Positions 1-8,289 of a stretch of DNA of 64,000 bases are shown here, piece after piece. Both the position numbers and the translations under genes were made by a program. The notes beneath the pieces are model-generated. The model was not told the origin of the DNA. It made no database searches and worked only from the letters and a program-made list of their open reading frames with translations. Numbering within the stretch: the first letter of the stretch is position 1; each line of letters opens with the position of its first letter. Source of the DNA: CALBJU01 sp965247125 (lineage in GTDB: Bacteria > Bacteroidota > Rhodothermia > Rhodothermales > UBA10348); NCBI GenBank assembly GCA_965247125.1, contig CBDFGO010000003.1, positions 992,001 to 1,056,000 of the forward strand. The letters are read 5' to 3'.

Positions 1-98
1 CAGATCGGATTCAGTCGCTTCTTGTCATTACAAAACTCATAACCGTATTCAAGCATTTTGAAACGGTAGAAGATGCGGCAAAGAGCTACGAGGAATGA
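1..98 (+). CDS. STAS-domain protein (anti-sigma factor antagonist-like), 3' end only
   Basis: An open frame runs from the window edge to a TGA at 96-98 and encodes the last 31 residues of a protein that starts outside the window. The fragment (RIQSLLVITKL, then TVFKHFETVEDA) resembles the final helix of STAS-domain anti-anti-sigma factors, where a hydrophobic stretch precedes a VF..F.t.eeA pattern. Such proteins bind anti-sigma factors in a phosphorylation-dependent manner. The family call rests on this short tail alone. The serine that would be phosphorylated lies outside the window. Confidence 0.55.
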   Translation, partial: DRIQSLLVITKLITVFKHFETVEDAAKSYEE

Positions 99-176
99 TT
101 TCCAGTTACAGTGTCTGTTCGATTGAGTACTTCAAGACTCGAAAAGTGGACACTGTAGACGAAATTTGAGTCTGGG

Positions 177-200
177 GGCGGCGGGCCTTGGCCCGCCGCC
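177..200 (+). terminator. GC-rich perfect hairpin, possible terminator of the STAS gene
   Basis: Two 11-base arms (GGCGGCGGGCC and its exact complement) are separated by only TT, so the realistic fold is about a 10-bp stem with a 4-base loop. The hairpin lies 79 bases after the STAS stop and before purA. It is followed by TCTCTCATGTTTG rather than a clean T-run, so it could end transcription inefficiently or simply stabilise the 3' end. Confidence 0.5.
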
Positions 201-292
201 TCTCTCATGTTTGTTCGCTGATACCGGCACCCCAATCGGGTGTTATACATAGCTGGGCTAACTTTCCTCCATGAGGAAAGAGGACGTTAATC

Positions 293-1567
293 ATGCCAGT
301 AACCGTAGTTATCGGAAGCCAATGGGGCGACGAAGGAAAGGGTAAAATCGTCGACCTCATCAGTCAGGATGTCGACATTGTGGCTCGCTACCAGGGTGGC
401 GCAAACGCAGGTCACACCATCTGCTGGGACGATAAGGAATTTGTCCTCCACCTGGTGCCAAGCGGCATTTTTCAGGAGGGTGTAGATTGTGTAATCGGAA
501 ATGGTGTAGTGATTGATCCAGTTGCGGTTATGAAGGAAATAGAGATGATCCGCGAACTTGGATACGAGGTCGAAGGCCGGCTGCGCATATCACACAACGC
601 GCACCTGATAATGCCCTACCACAAGAAGGTGGAGGAGGCCCGAGAAAGTTGGCGCGATGCTGGCGCGATAGGTACGACAGGTAGGGGCATCGGCCCGGCT
701 TACGTTGACAAGTTTGCACGTACCGGCATTCGAGTCGTCGACCTACTGGATCGCGATGTGCTGCGCAAGAAACTGATCGTATCAATGGAGGAAAAAAACG
801 CCATCCTTCAAAATGTCTATGGCGCCGAAAAACTCGATGTAGAAGCGATCATCGAGGAATATGTCGAATTCGACAAGCTGATAGATCCGTTTGTCACAGA
901 CACGACCGAGTTCTTGTGCCGATCCCTCATAGAGGGGAAACACGTTCTAGCAGAGGGTGCACAGGGCTCACTTCTGGACGTTGATTTTGGCACCTACCCA
1001 TTCGTGACGTCCAGCCACCCGACCGTGGGGGGCTGCTGCACGGGACTTGGGATCCCGCCGACCAGTATTACTAGAATCATTGGAATTGTGAAGGCATATT
1101 CCACTCGGGTAGGAAACGGACCCTTTCCAACAGAGCTCGAGGATGAATATGGTGAAGAGCTCAGAAGAACCGGTAACGAGTTCGGAGCCACAACCGGTAG
1201 ACCGCGACGATGCGGCTGGCTCGACCTGGTAGCGCTGAAGTATACCAGCATGATAAACGGCTTCACGGAACTGGCAATTACCAAGCTGGACGTGCTCTCA
1301 AATCTGGATGAAATCGAGGTCTGCACTGGATACATGGTGGGTGGAAATACCACGCAGCGTTTCCCCAGCGATATCCGGACACTTGAGAAGGTTGAGCCTG
1401 TGTACGTCACGTTACCCGGCTGGAATGAAGATATTACGGGAATTACCAGACTGGACGATCTCCCCTCAACTGCCCGGGACTATCTTACTTTTATATCGGA
1501 TTTTCTTGATGTCCCGGCGCGCCTCATTTCATCTGGACCAAAGAGGGAGCAGACAATCCTCGTTTAA
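293..1567 (+). CDS. purA: adenylosuccinate synthetase
   Basis: PurA condenses IMP with aspartate using GTP to make adenylosuccinate, the first committed step from IMP to AMP. The 424-residue protein has the usual family length. It opens with the GTP-binding P-loop GSQWGDEGKGK at residues 8-18. It also carries the IMP-site segment GTTGRGIGPAY near residue 127 and TTGRPRRCGWLD near residue 300. The ATG at 293 follows a purine-rich AAAGAGGA about 10 bases upstream. The gene stands alone between the upstream hairpin and a histidine kinase gene about 100 bases downstream. Confidence 0.97.
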   Translation: MPVTVVIGSQWGDEGKGKIVDLISQDVDIVARYQGGANAGHTICWDDKEFVLHLVPSGIFQEGVDCVIGNGVVIDPVAVMKEIEMIRELGYEVEGRLRISHNAHLIMPYHKKVEEARESWRDAGAIGTTGRGIGPAYVDKFARTGIRVVDLLDRDVLRKKLIVSMEEKNAILQNVYGAEKLDVEAIIEEYVEFDKLIDPFVTDTTEFLCRSLIEGKHVLAEGAQGSLLDVDFGTYPFVTSSHPTVGGCCTGLGIPPTSITRIIGIVKAYSTRVGNGPFPTELEDEYGEELRRTGNEFGATTGRPRRCGWLDLVALKYTSMINGFTELAITKLDVLSNLDEIEVCTGYMVGGNTTQRFPSDIRTLEKVEPVYVTLPGWNEDITGITRLDDLPSTARDYLTFISDFLDVPARLISSGPKREQTILV

Positions 1568-1671
1568 TCGATACCAATCGGACCGAAAAATGAAGGAGCA
1601 GCGTACACTGCGCTGATGGAATGCCAGCACTGCATTCGAGTCTCCTGGATTTATTCTCAGAAGCCGTTCAG

Positions 1672-3081
1672 ATGAAAGCGTCTCGTATATCTGTCAATCT
1701 CAAGCTGGGGCTGATCGGGTTTGCCGTTCTGATTGCTGTTGCCTCGCTCTGGTACACCAAGGACCTGGTGGACAGTCTCAAGGAACGTGAGACGGCGGTC
1801 GTTCAACTGTGGGCTGCTGCTCTGGAGCAGATTCCAAAGAATCAGCAGCAGGCAGCCCAGGATTCTCATTCCCTCGAATTTCGCGAGTTGGAGGACCTGG
1901 TCAGTTCGTGGCGAAATGTGCTCACCGGGTCCCCTCTGGAGCTTTCACAGGAGGATTATGAGCGATATCGCACAGCGTTGACTTGGGCTCAGGCTGTCCC
2001 TCTCTCTAACAATCTCAACTTCATAGGCGATCGATTTGTGGAAGGAGAATTGTTTGGAGGCCTGCCCACTATTGTGGTGGATTCAGCATCTGGACAGCCA
2101 ACCATCTGGCGGAGCATCGACGTAGATCCGGATACTTTCTTACAGCTTAGTGAGGAAGAACGAGTCAGCGCCACTGCAGAACTCCTCGAAAAAGTACAGG
2201 AACTGGCACGTATCCACGATCCAATTCCAATAGTCGTGGATTTTCCGCCCGTGGATGGTCAGCCTCGCACGAGATTCGTCCAGCACATGTATTACGGCGA
2301 ATCCGAGTTGGTTGAAAAGCTGCGGTGGTATCCATATGTGCAGTTGGTTTTCGTTGCGCTGTTCGTGATGGTCGGCTATTTCGGATTCTCTTACGTCCGA
2401 AAAAGCGAACAAAGTAGCTTGTGGGTGGGAATGGCCAAGGAAGCGGCTCATCAACTGGGAACGCCGATTTCAAGCCTGATGGGGTGGGTTGAATATCTGC
2501 GACTGCATGATCAGAGTCCGGATCTTTCTGTCAAGAGCAAAGAAGAGACCTACCGGGAGATTGAAAATGATATCGCGAAACTGGGCCGGGTAACCAGTCG
2601 CTTTTCCGATATAGGGTCCTTGCCGAAACTGGAATCCCAACCCCTTGGGCCGCTTCTGGAGACGACAACCGATTATATACGTCGTCGCGTTCCCGAAGGA
2701 GGAACTCTCATCCGGCTGAATGTCTGGTCGGAACCCGAGCTTTCGGCCCCCTTGAACGCCGAGCTATTCGAGTGGGTGGTCGAAAATCTACTGAAAAACG
2801 CGCTTGACGCAATGGAATCCGAGCGTGGACGCATCGATGTAATCGCGACCGCGGTCGAAAAACGAATTCGGATAGACGTTCGCGATACGGGGAAGGGAAT
2901 CGAGAGAAGAAACTGGAAAAATGTCTTTCGACCCGGCTACAGTACCAAGAAACGGGGTTGGGGCCTCGGTCTGAGCCTGGCTAAAAGAATTGTCGAAGAC
3001 TATCACGGCGGAACTCTTTCCCTGGCCACTTCCAGACCCGGTCACGGCACGACATTCAGAATAGAAATTCCGGCGAGCTGA
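1672..3081 (+). CDS. membrane sensor histidine kinase (orphan)
   Basis: This two-component kinase autophosphorylates on histidine in response to an unknown signal. From the ATG at 1672 it has 469 residues. A membrane segment lies near residues 10-28, followed by a periplasmic region of about 190 residues and a second membrane segment near 221-243. The cytoplasmic part has an H-box AAHQLGTPISSLMGW (His near 258), an N-box ENLLKNALDAME near 370, and ATP-lid motifs DTGKGIE and GWGLGLSLAK. An ATG at 1621 would add 17 residues before the first membrane helix; I prefer 1672 because the helix then sits at the N-terminus. No response regulator is adjacent, so its partner is elsewhere. Confidence 0.9.
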   Translation: MKASRISVNLKLGLIGFAVLIAVASLWYTKDLVDSLKERETAVVQLWAAALEQIPKNQQQAAQDSHSLEFRELEDLVSSWRNVLTGSPLELSQEDYERYRTALTWAQAVPLSNNLNFIGDRFVEGELFGGLPTIVVDSASGQPTIWRSIDVDPDTFLQLSEEERVSATAELLEKVQELARIHDPIPIVVDFPPVDGQPRTRFVQHMYYGESELVEKLRWYPYVQLVFVALFVMVGYFGFSYVRKSEQSSLWVGMAKEAAHQLGTPISSLMGWVEYLRLHDQSPDLSVKSKEETYREIENDIAKLGRVTSRFSDIGSLPKLESQPLGPLLETTTDYIRRRVPEGGTLIRLNVWSEPELSAPLNAELFEWVVENLLKNALDAMESERGRIDVIATAVEKRIRIDVRDTGKGIERRNWKNVFRPGYSTKKRGWGLGLSLAKRIVEDYHGGTLSLATSRPGHGTTFRIEIPAS

Positions 3082-3130
3082 GCGTCCTTGGCGTCGTTGT
3101 GACTCGATCAGCGAGAATCAGCAACGAGAA

Positions 3131-3229
3131 TCAGTCGAACACAAATCGATTTCTTGCTTGCTGTGGGTCTTCAGTGGTTACCGTGACATAAATGTCGTCC
3201 CGATGTCGCCATACCAGTCGACTTTCTGG
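3131..3229 (-). pseudogene. detached native 3' end of the gene at 4557-5612
   Basis: Read on the minus strand from the left copy of the IS target duplication, this segment continues the frame of the gene broken by the IS. After the codons for PES inside the duplication come 29 codons (starting RLVWRHRDD and ending RNRFVFD) and then TGA at 3133-3131. The join falls in the same codon phase. Removing the IS and one duplication copy restores a continuous protein of about 362 residues. The tail has the W...Y pattern seen at the end of anti-sigma-factor C-terminal domains. It ends 50 bases from the convergent histidine kinase stop. Confidence 0.75.
3221..3229. repeat. left 9-bp target-site duplication of the IS256 element
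   Basis: ACTTTCTGG directly precedes the left inverted repeat. An identical copy follows the right inverted repeat at 4614-4622. Duplications of 8-9 bp are typical of IS256-family insertions. The exact match suggests the insertion is fairly recent. Confidence 0.88.
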
Positions 3230-3255
3230 GAGTTAACCCCGAAAGTTGTGTACGG
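3230..3255 (+). repeat. IS256 left inverted repeat
   Basis: It starts GAGTTAACCCC and contains the core GAAAGTTGTGTA. Aligned with the reverse complement of 4588-4613 it matches at 21 of 26 positions without gaps. Confidence 0.88.
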
Positions 3256-3331
3256 GTGAAAAAGGTATAGGCGGCGTATCCTGATGATGATTACGTCATT
3301 GTCAATCCGAAGATTGGAGGATACACCGCCC

Positions 3332-4582
3332 ATGAAGACGAATAACGCACACGAGAACGAGAACTACAATAGCACAGAGGATGTGTTGACAGAAGTATTG
3401 CGAACAGGGGCCGCAAAGATGCTGGCCACAGCCGTTGAGGCCGAGGTTGAAGCTTTCTGCCAGCGCTACCAGTTCCTGCGCGACGAAGAGAATCGCCACC
3501 GCATCGTTCGCAATGGATATCTGCCAGAGAGGAAGATTTTGACTGGTATCGGGGAGGTCGCTGTAAAGATGCCCCGCATACGCGACCGTACGGGTCGGGG
3601 TGAGGATAGAATCGGTTTCCGCAGTTCGATACTACCAGCCTACCTCCGCAAGAGCCGCTCGCTTGAGGCTCTCATTCCATGGTTGTACCTGAAGGGAGTT
3701 TCAACGGGCGGCTTTGAGGCAGCGCTCTCGGCCCTTGTTGGTCCTGATGCCCCAGGGCTGACCTCCTCGACGATTGCGCGCCTGAAGACGCTTTGGACAA
3801 GGGAGCACGAAGACTGGCAAAAGCGGAGCCTGCAGGAGAAGCACTACGTCTATTTCTGGGCCGACGGTATTCACGTAAACGTACGCATGGATAAACAGAA
3901 ACTGTGTCTGCTGGTCGTGATCGGCGCTACGGCCGATGGAAGGAAGGAGCTTATAGCACTCGAGGACGGCTTTCGCGAGAGCAAGCAGTCGTGGCGAGAG
4001 TTGCTCCTGGAGCTGAGGCACCGCGGGCTGGATCAAGGACCGAAGCTGGCTGTTGCCGATGGAGCCATGGGATTCTGGAGTGCTCTCGCAGAAGTTTATC
4101 CCGAGACGCGAGCCGCACGCTGTTGGGTGCACAAGACAGCAAATGTGCTCAACCGCCTGCCCAAGTCCGTTCAGAAGAAGGCAAAAGGTCACCTCACGCA
4201 GATCTATACAGCAGAAACAAAAAAGCAGGCAGAGAGCGCCCTTCTGTTTTTCATCAAAGCCTACCAGCAAAAGTATCCGAAAGCAGCAGAGATTCTGGTG
4301 AAAGACCGAGAAGAACTGCTCGCTTTTTATGACTTTCCGGCAGAACACTGGATCCATCTTCGGAGCACAAATCCGATCGAATCTACGTTCGCGACCGTGC
4401 GCCTCAGGACCGCCAAAACGAGGGGATGTCTGAGCCGAGAAACAGCTCTTGCAATGGCCTTCCGTCTATGTAAAGAGGCTCAGAAGAAGTGGAGGAAACT
4501 GAATGCACCGCACCTATTGCAACTTGTAAAAAAAGGAATCAAATTCACCGACGGAATTACATCAGAACGACACGCTGCCTAA
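3332..4582 (+). CDS. IS256-family (mutator-type) transposase
   Basis: This DDE transposase cuts and joins the ends of the surrounding element. The catalytic triad is visible: D in FWADGIHVNVR, D in VADGAMGFW, and E in NPIESTFATVRLRT. Between them lies the GATADGRKELIALEDGFRES block characteristic of the family. I chose the ATG at 3332 (416 residues) because GGAGG at 3316-3320 precedes it. An ATG at 3284 would add 16 residues that look like untranslated leader. The frame is intact from end to end, so the enzyme is probably functional. The stop lies just inside the right inverted repeat. Confidence 0.94.
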   Translation: MKTNNAHENENYNSTEDVLTEVLRTGAAKMLATAVEAEVEAFCQRYQFLRDEENRHRIVRNGYLPERKILTGIGEVAVKMPRIRDRTGRGEDRIGFRSSILPAYLRKSRSLEALIPWLYLKGVSTGGFEAALSALVGPDAPGLTSSTIARLKTLWTREHEDWQKRSLQEKHYVYFWADGIHVNVRMDKQKLCLLVVIGATADGRKELIALEDGFRESKQSWRELLLELRHRGLDQGPKLAVADGAMGFWSALAEVYPETRAARCWVHKTANVLNRLPKSVQKKAKGHLTQIYTAETKKQAESALLFFIKAYQQKYPKAAEILVKDREELLAFYDFPAEHWIHLRSTNPIESTFATVRLRTAKTRGCLSRETALAMAFRLCKEAQKKWRKLNAPHLLQLVKKGIKFTDGITSERHAA

Positions 4583-5612
4583 ACCTTCCATACACAACTT
4601 TTGGGCATAGCTCACTTTCTGGTCCGTCAACCTGTACGTCCAGCCCATTATCCGTAGCAATCTGACTCAGAATGGTGCGGTCCACTTGAACCTGGCCTTC
4701 GAGCGTGGACAGCACCTGGTAGTCCAGAACATAGACGGTTAGTTCTTCCGCAGATTCCAGGTCTGAATAAATGAGGACTGGCAGTTTGAGACCGGGAAGG
4801 ACATCCACGATGGAAACGCCGACGATGCTGCCACCCTCAAGTCGCGGAACAGAAATACTGCGTCCCAACCGGTCGGCGACGAAGCGTTCCAGCTGAGGCC
4901 CTTGAGATCCCCGGAAGGTCGGTTCGACAGAAAGAGAGGATGTGGTAATCTCTCTGAATAATTCTCCTGAAGCTTGTTGACGATTTGAGCGTCCAGGAGC
5001 GGTGATCCACGTAGCAACGGCCGATGCAAGTAGAATCAGAAGCATTCCTGCCGCAATTCGCGTCCCCATGCTTGTCTTCCGACTCACGGAAGGAGAGTCA
5101 CCATTGGAAGGAGCTGAGGAAAAATCTGAGCTGTATTTGGATTCGAGTACTCCTCTGAGAGCAGTGGGAGTCGCTGATAGAACACTACCCCAAAACCTCT
5201 CCAGTGCCTCGGCGACCTCGCTCTCGCCAACAGATTCGGCGTCTGCAGCTGAGGCTGCGAGACCTATCGCGCGTTTGACGGAGTAGAGAAAAATGGATCG
5301 CTCTGAACCGTCAGTCGATTCTGTTTTGAACGCATTCCGAACGGCAATCCTTCTGGATCGATCCAGGCGGGAGTACAGGGCCGGTACTACACGGTCCAAT
5401 AAATTAGAAAGCTGCCGGTCAGCCAGGAAATCTTTTTCATCTTTGGGCGGGAAGGATTCCTTCAGTTCAATGATGAGTTCGGATGCCGCCCGTTCATCAC
5501 CCTCACTTCTTAATTTTACCGCCTCTTCCACCAGTCGGACCGCTTCATTGGAGTTTGCCGCAACCAGTTGAGCACAAATAAACAGCTCGTCTATGTCATT
5601 TAGTGGGTTCAC
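4557..5612 (-). CDS. anti-sigma-factor-like membrane protein, C-terminus replaced by IS256 sequence
   Basis: The first 333 codons are native and the last 18 (from ELCPKVVYG onward) are read from the IS right end. The N-terminal 160 residues are helical and acidic. One membrane segment lies near residues 184-203 (AAGMLLILLASAVATWI). An exported domain of about 150 residues follows. Its late part (PRLEGGSIVGVSI, then PVLIYSDL and LTVYVLDY) resembles the C-terminal domain of transmembrane anti-sigma factors; this is a weak family call. The lost tail is preserved at 3131-3229. The start overlaps the stop of the upstream DUF62 gene by 4 bases, so the two are translationally coupled. Whether the altered protein still folds is unknown. 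Confidence 0.8.
   Translation of the reverse strand: MNPLNDIDELFICAQLVAANSNEAVRLVEEAVKLRSEGDERAASELIIELKESFPPKDEKDFLADRQLSNLLDRVVPALYSRLDRSRRIAVRNAFKTESTDGSERSIFLYSVKRAIGLAASAADAESVGESEVAEALERFWGSVLSATPTALRGVLESKYSSDFSSAPSNGDSPSVSRKTSMGTRIAAGMLLILLASAVATWITAPGRSNRQQASGELFREITTSSLSVEPTFRGSQGPQLERFVADRLGRSISVPRLEGGSIVGVSIVDVLPGLKLPVLIYSDLESAEELTVYVLDYQVLSTLEGQVQVDRTILSQIATDNGLDVQVDGPESELCPKVVYGRFRQRVVLM
4588..4613 (-). repeat. IS256 right inverted repeat
   Basis: Reverse complement starts GAGCTATGCCC and contains AAAAGTTGTGTA. It matches the left repeat at 21 of 26 positions. On the minus strand it is translated as part of the new C-terminus of the interrupted gene. Confidence 0.88.
4614..4622. 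repeat. right 9-bp target-site duplication of the IS256 element
   Basis: ACTTTCTGG, identical to 3221-3229. On the minus strand it encodes P-E-S, the last native residues of the interrupted gene before the IS sequence. Confidence 0.88.
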
Positions 5613-6427
5613 GCGGGCACTTTCTTGTCTACGAATAAAATATTTACGGGAGCACCTTTTCGAATATCGAGGAGCTCACTCGCCGAGCCCCGGTGTATTG
5701 CGATCTCAAGTGTATCGCCGCTGTTGAAAAGTAATGTCGGGTCTCCTGCGTCGACGTCTCCGTACGTTCGGCTGAAGGTGTCGATAATACCATTTCCTGC
5801 GTAACACTTTAAGGATCTGTCAGTCTGTTTCGCGAGAAATAATTCCTTGCTGATATTTGTAATACAGTTTCCGAACCGATCCACGTGCACAACCCAACCC
5901 TGAATACCCTGATCATCGGCGATCGGAAGCGCCCAATGCATCGATTGGAGTGTCTGGATTGGTGTTCCTGCCGAGGACAGGCTCAGGCCTGAAGCCAGGC
6001 GCGCAGCTACAGGTGCAAAAAGATCTCGACCATTGAATGTGGGACTGGGGTCGGGATGTCCCCAGAACTGGGGAAGGTCTAACTCTACAATCAGCTCGGC
6101 TTCGCTTCCAGACATCACCAGGGAAAACAACCCATTGTCAGGGCCCACAAAAAATTGGTTGTTGAAGCGGAGTGCGATAGGCCTCCGATCTGTACCTACT
6201 CCCGGATCTACAATCGCAAGGTGCACGGTGCCGTCGGGGAAGGACGATGCTACATTTCGCAATATAAAAGCGCCCTCCATTACATCCTGCGGAGAGACAC
6301 TGTGGGAGATGTCGACAAGGCGCAAATCAGGGTTGATGTTCAGCATAACCCCCTTCATAGAAGCTACGTACCCATCCTGATTTCCGAAATCAGTGGTCAG
6401 CGTAAGTATGCCCGAGGTTGTGATCAA
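5609..6427 (-). CDS. SAM hydroxide adenosyltransferase family protein (DUF62)
   Basis: Members of this family hydrolyse S-adenosylmethionine to adenosine and methionine, and relatives include fluorinase and chlorinase. The 272-residue protein begins with the family signature TLTTDFGNQDGYVASMKGV at residues 9-27. It also has the motifs VHLAIVDPGVGT and FFVGPDNGLFSLV in the N-terminal domain and a C-terminal beta-barrel part with DRFGNCITNI. The Asp-Arg-His water-activating set is not fully assignable by eye. It is the first gene of a two-gene minus-strand unit with the interrupted anti-sigma-like gene. Confidence 0.9.
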   Translation of the reverse strand: MITTSGILTLTTDFGNQDGYVASMKGVMLNINPDLRLVDISHSVSPQDVMEGAFILRNVASSFPDGTVHLAIVDPGVGTDRRPIALRFNNQFFVGPDNGLFSLVMSGSEAELIVELDLPQFWGHPDPSPTFNGRDLFAPVAARLASGLSLSSAGTPIQTLQSMHWALPIADDQGIQGWVVHVDRFGNCITNISKELFLAKQTDRSLKCYAGNGIIDTFSRTYGDVDAGDPTLLFNSGDTLEIAIHRGSASELLDIRKGAPVNILFVDKKVPA

Positions 6428-6541
6428 GCTTCAGAAGTGTCTTATGGAGGTCGCAGCGAAACCAACTCAAGATACGCTGCCTGCGCGTTCTCGGAACCCC
6501 TCTTGGGAGATAAGGTTCAGGCGCTTCATCTGATAAAAAAC

Positions 6542-6925
6542 ATGCCGTCACAGAAACAGATAAAGGGAGCCAAGGGCGAGTCGCTGGCCACCGCGATGCT
6601 GGAAGAGAAAGGCTACGTAATATTGGAACGAAATTTTCGGTTCATGAAGGCGGAAGTCGATCTGATTGCATTCTTGCCTGCTTCAGACTATTCCCGGGGT
6701 GGAGATTTGGTTTTCATCGAGGTAAAGTGGAGACGTGATTCGGACTTTGCAACCCCTGAATCGGCGGTGAACGCTCTCAAGAAGCGGCTCATGATTCAGG
6801 CCGCGGAGGCGTTTTTGCACGAGCGGAAGCTCGAGGGCACCCCTTGCAGATTCGATGTGGTCGCCATCAGCGGGGAGGGGCCAAATCTAGAGATTGAGCA
6901 CCTCGAATCCGCGTTCATCGCCTGA
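6542..6925 (+). CDS. YraN/UPF0102 family endonuclease-like protein
   Basis: The 127-residue protein has the family size and the Holliday-junction-resolvase-like fold signature. The pattern is GxxGE..A...L...GY.IL.RNFR near residues 9-33, then AEVDLIA, then VFIEVKWR, followed by a helix with KKRLMIQAA. The conserved E, D and ExK residues match the PD-(D/E)XK nuclease core, though activity for this family is not well established. The ATG at 6542 fits family length. The longer open frame back to 6155 overlaps the opposite DUF62 gene and has no family support. It ends 3 bases from the convergent stop of the next gene. Confidence 0.88.
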   Translation: MPSQKQIKGAKGESLATAMLEEKGYVILERNFRFMKAEVDLIAFLPASDYSRGGDLVFIEVKWRRDSDFATPESAVNALKKRLMIQAAEAFLHERKLEGTPCRFDVVAISGEGPNLEIEHLESAFIA

Positions 6926-6928
6926 GTT

Positions 6929-8065
6929 CTACCTCGGTCGGTACTCTTTCGGTGGTTCATCGGCTACGCGCTCGAATGCGAGGTACCCCATGAAAACGAC
7001 GCTATACGGGTCAAGTGTGTCCCCTTTGTAATCTACCAGGGCCGCACCATGGTCCAAAAAAGTCCACGAAGTTTGGAATCGAGGATTGGAGCGGCTGGGT
7101 CTCATGGACCAGTCCAGATACGCCTCATCTTCCTTTTCTCCGAGATATACGATTTCCATGTGTCCGTCAAAATCCAGGAGATATTCGTTCGGTGCCTCGC
7201 CTAGCCTGATGATCGTTGCAGGATCCAGTGGGAATCGCTGACCGGACATCGCTGAACTCCTTGCAAACGTATCTCCAGCCGTACCTCCAACGGAGGGGCG
7301 CCGATACGTCTTGAATCCTTGTGCTTCTGTTCGTCCCGAGATCAGGGCCAGCAAGAAATGACGGAAGGATCCCATGAACGCCATCCGCCTCTTTTCGGCC
7401 CAGCGGGCCGCTTGGTCATCATTTTCAGGATCCAGTTCCTCGTAGAGCCCCTCACCATCATACTGCACCCTGTTGGGCGTTGACTCGAAATCTCTTAAGA
7501 AGTACTGGATTCGATATCCTAGAGCCTTGTTTTCGATAATCAGAGGCTCGGCTGCTATTGCCGTCAGACTTCCTCTCCGGGATTCAAAGTCCAGCACTTC
7601 GGGGTTGAGAATTTTGGTTTCGAGTGCATTCGGTGTCTCTCCGATAAAAAGGCGTGTAAATTTTTCAAGCCGTTTCTTCCAATTCTTGTCTCGCTCTGCT
7701 TCGACCACTATCTCGCCGATTTCAATGACCGACGGTTTGAGTCTGAAATTGAACGAATAGGCTTTCGAAGTTCTGAGCATTACATCCAGGAAGTCGTCTT
7801 CAAACCCGAGCATCGATACGTACAGACGGTGTGCTCCGGTTGGAACCCCGGTGAGGGTGTACTCTCCGTTCTCGTTCGTGGTCGTGCCAATCATCGATTT
7901 TGCAATGAACACGTGCGCACCAAAAAGCGGTACGCCCGTCTCATCATCCAGCACTTCTCCACTCAGAACCGCGACCATGTTGGGCTGTGCGAAAAGGTCG
8001 GCAGACATGAGAGTGCTTCCAACGAGAAGAACCAGGATGCAAGTAATATTTTTCATTTTCAGCAT
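6929..8065 (-). CDS. exported carboxypeptidase-regulatory-like domain protein
   Basis: An N-terminal signal peptide (MKNITCILVLLVGSTLMSADLFAQ) is followed by a carboxypeptidase-regulatory-like beta-sandwich. That domain carries GEVLDDETGVPLFGAHVFI and the G.YTLTGVPTGAHRLYVSMLGFE pattern near residues 35-100. The remaining roughly 260 residues have no family I recognise. Bacteroidota use such domains at the start of TonB-dependent receptors and in surface-associated proteins; no receptor barrel is present here. I prefer the ATG at 8065 or 8056, because the frame back to 8131 would put 22 extra residues ahead of the signal peptide. Confidence 0.8.
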   Translation of the reverse strand: MLKMKNITCILVLLVGSTLMSADLFAQPNMVAVLSGEVLDDETGVPLFGAHVFIAKSMIGTTTNENGEYTLTGVPTGAHRLYVSMLGFEDDFLDVMLRTSKAYSFNFRLKPSVIEIGEIVVEAERDKNWKKRLEKFTRLFIGETPNALETKILNPEVLDFESRRGSLTAIAAEPLIIENKALGYRIQYFLRDFESTPNRVQYDGEGLYEELDPENDDQAARWAEKRRMAFMGSFRHFLLALISGRTEAQGFKTYRRPSVGGTAGDTFARSSAMSGQRFPLDPATIIRLGEAPNEYLLDFDGHMEIVYLGEKEDEAYLDWSMRPSRSNPRFQTSWTFLDHGAALVDYKGDTLDPYSVVFMGYLAFERVADEPPKEYRPR

Positions 8066-8289
8066 CGTAGTGAGGCTAACACGACAGGCTTCGGGCAACG
8101 GATCAGTCCTGTTACTGCCATGGTAGGGCAAATTTCGGTCCGTGAATCAGTTGGTCACTCCAGATTACCCTTTAACGGCTTCATCGTATAAAAAGGCGGT
8201 TGTTAATAATATATCTCTCCGGTGGTGCTCAATTGAACACTTCATTTCGATCAATCTGTGGGTCATCCGTCCACCTATGAGGACGACCT

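Larger units (their letters stand above)
3230..4613 (+). mobile_element. complete IS256-family insertion sequence (1384 bp)
   Basis: The element is bounded by 26-bp imperfect terminal inverted repeats (21 of 26 match) and a perfect 9-bp direct duplication of the target. It contains a single transposase gene on the plus strand that fills most of its length. Length, repeat length and duplication size all fit the IS256 family. It inserted into the 3' end of a minus-strand gene, replacing the last 29 codons of that gene with 18 codons read from the IS right end. No passenger gene is present. Confidence 0.93.

Noticed and set aside
241..252. Extended -10 box TGTTATACAT before purA
   Set aside because: A TG-TATACA match is present, but I see no -35 partner at proper spacing and the promoter consensus for this lineage differs, so I did not list it.
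994..1410. 138-codon minus-strand frame inside purA
   Set aside because: It is a shadow of a well-supported gene, with no motif and a serine-rich composition typical of antisense frames.
6155..6541. Long N-terminal extension of the YraN-like protein
   Set aside because: The extra 129 codons overlap the opposite DUF62 gene and do not resemble any YraN protein; the family begins near MPSQKQ.
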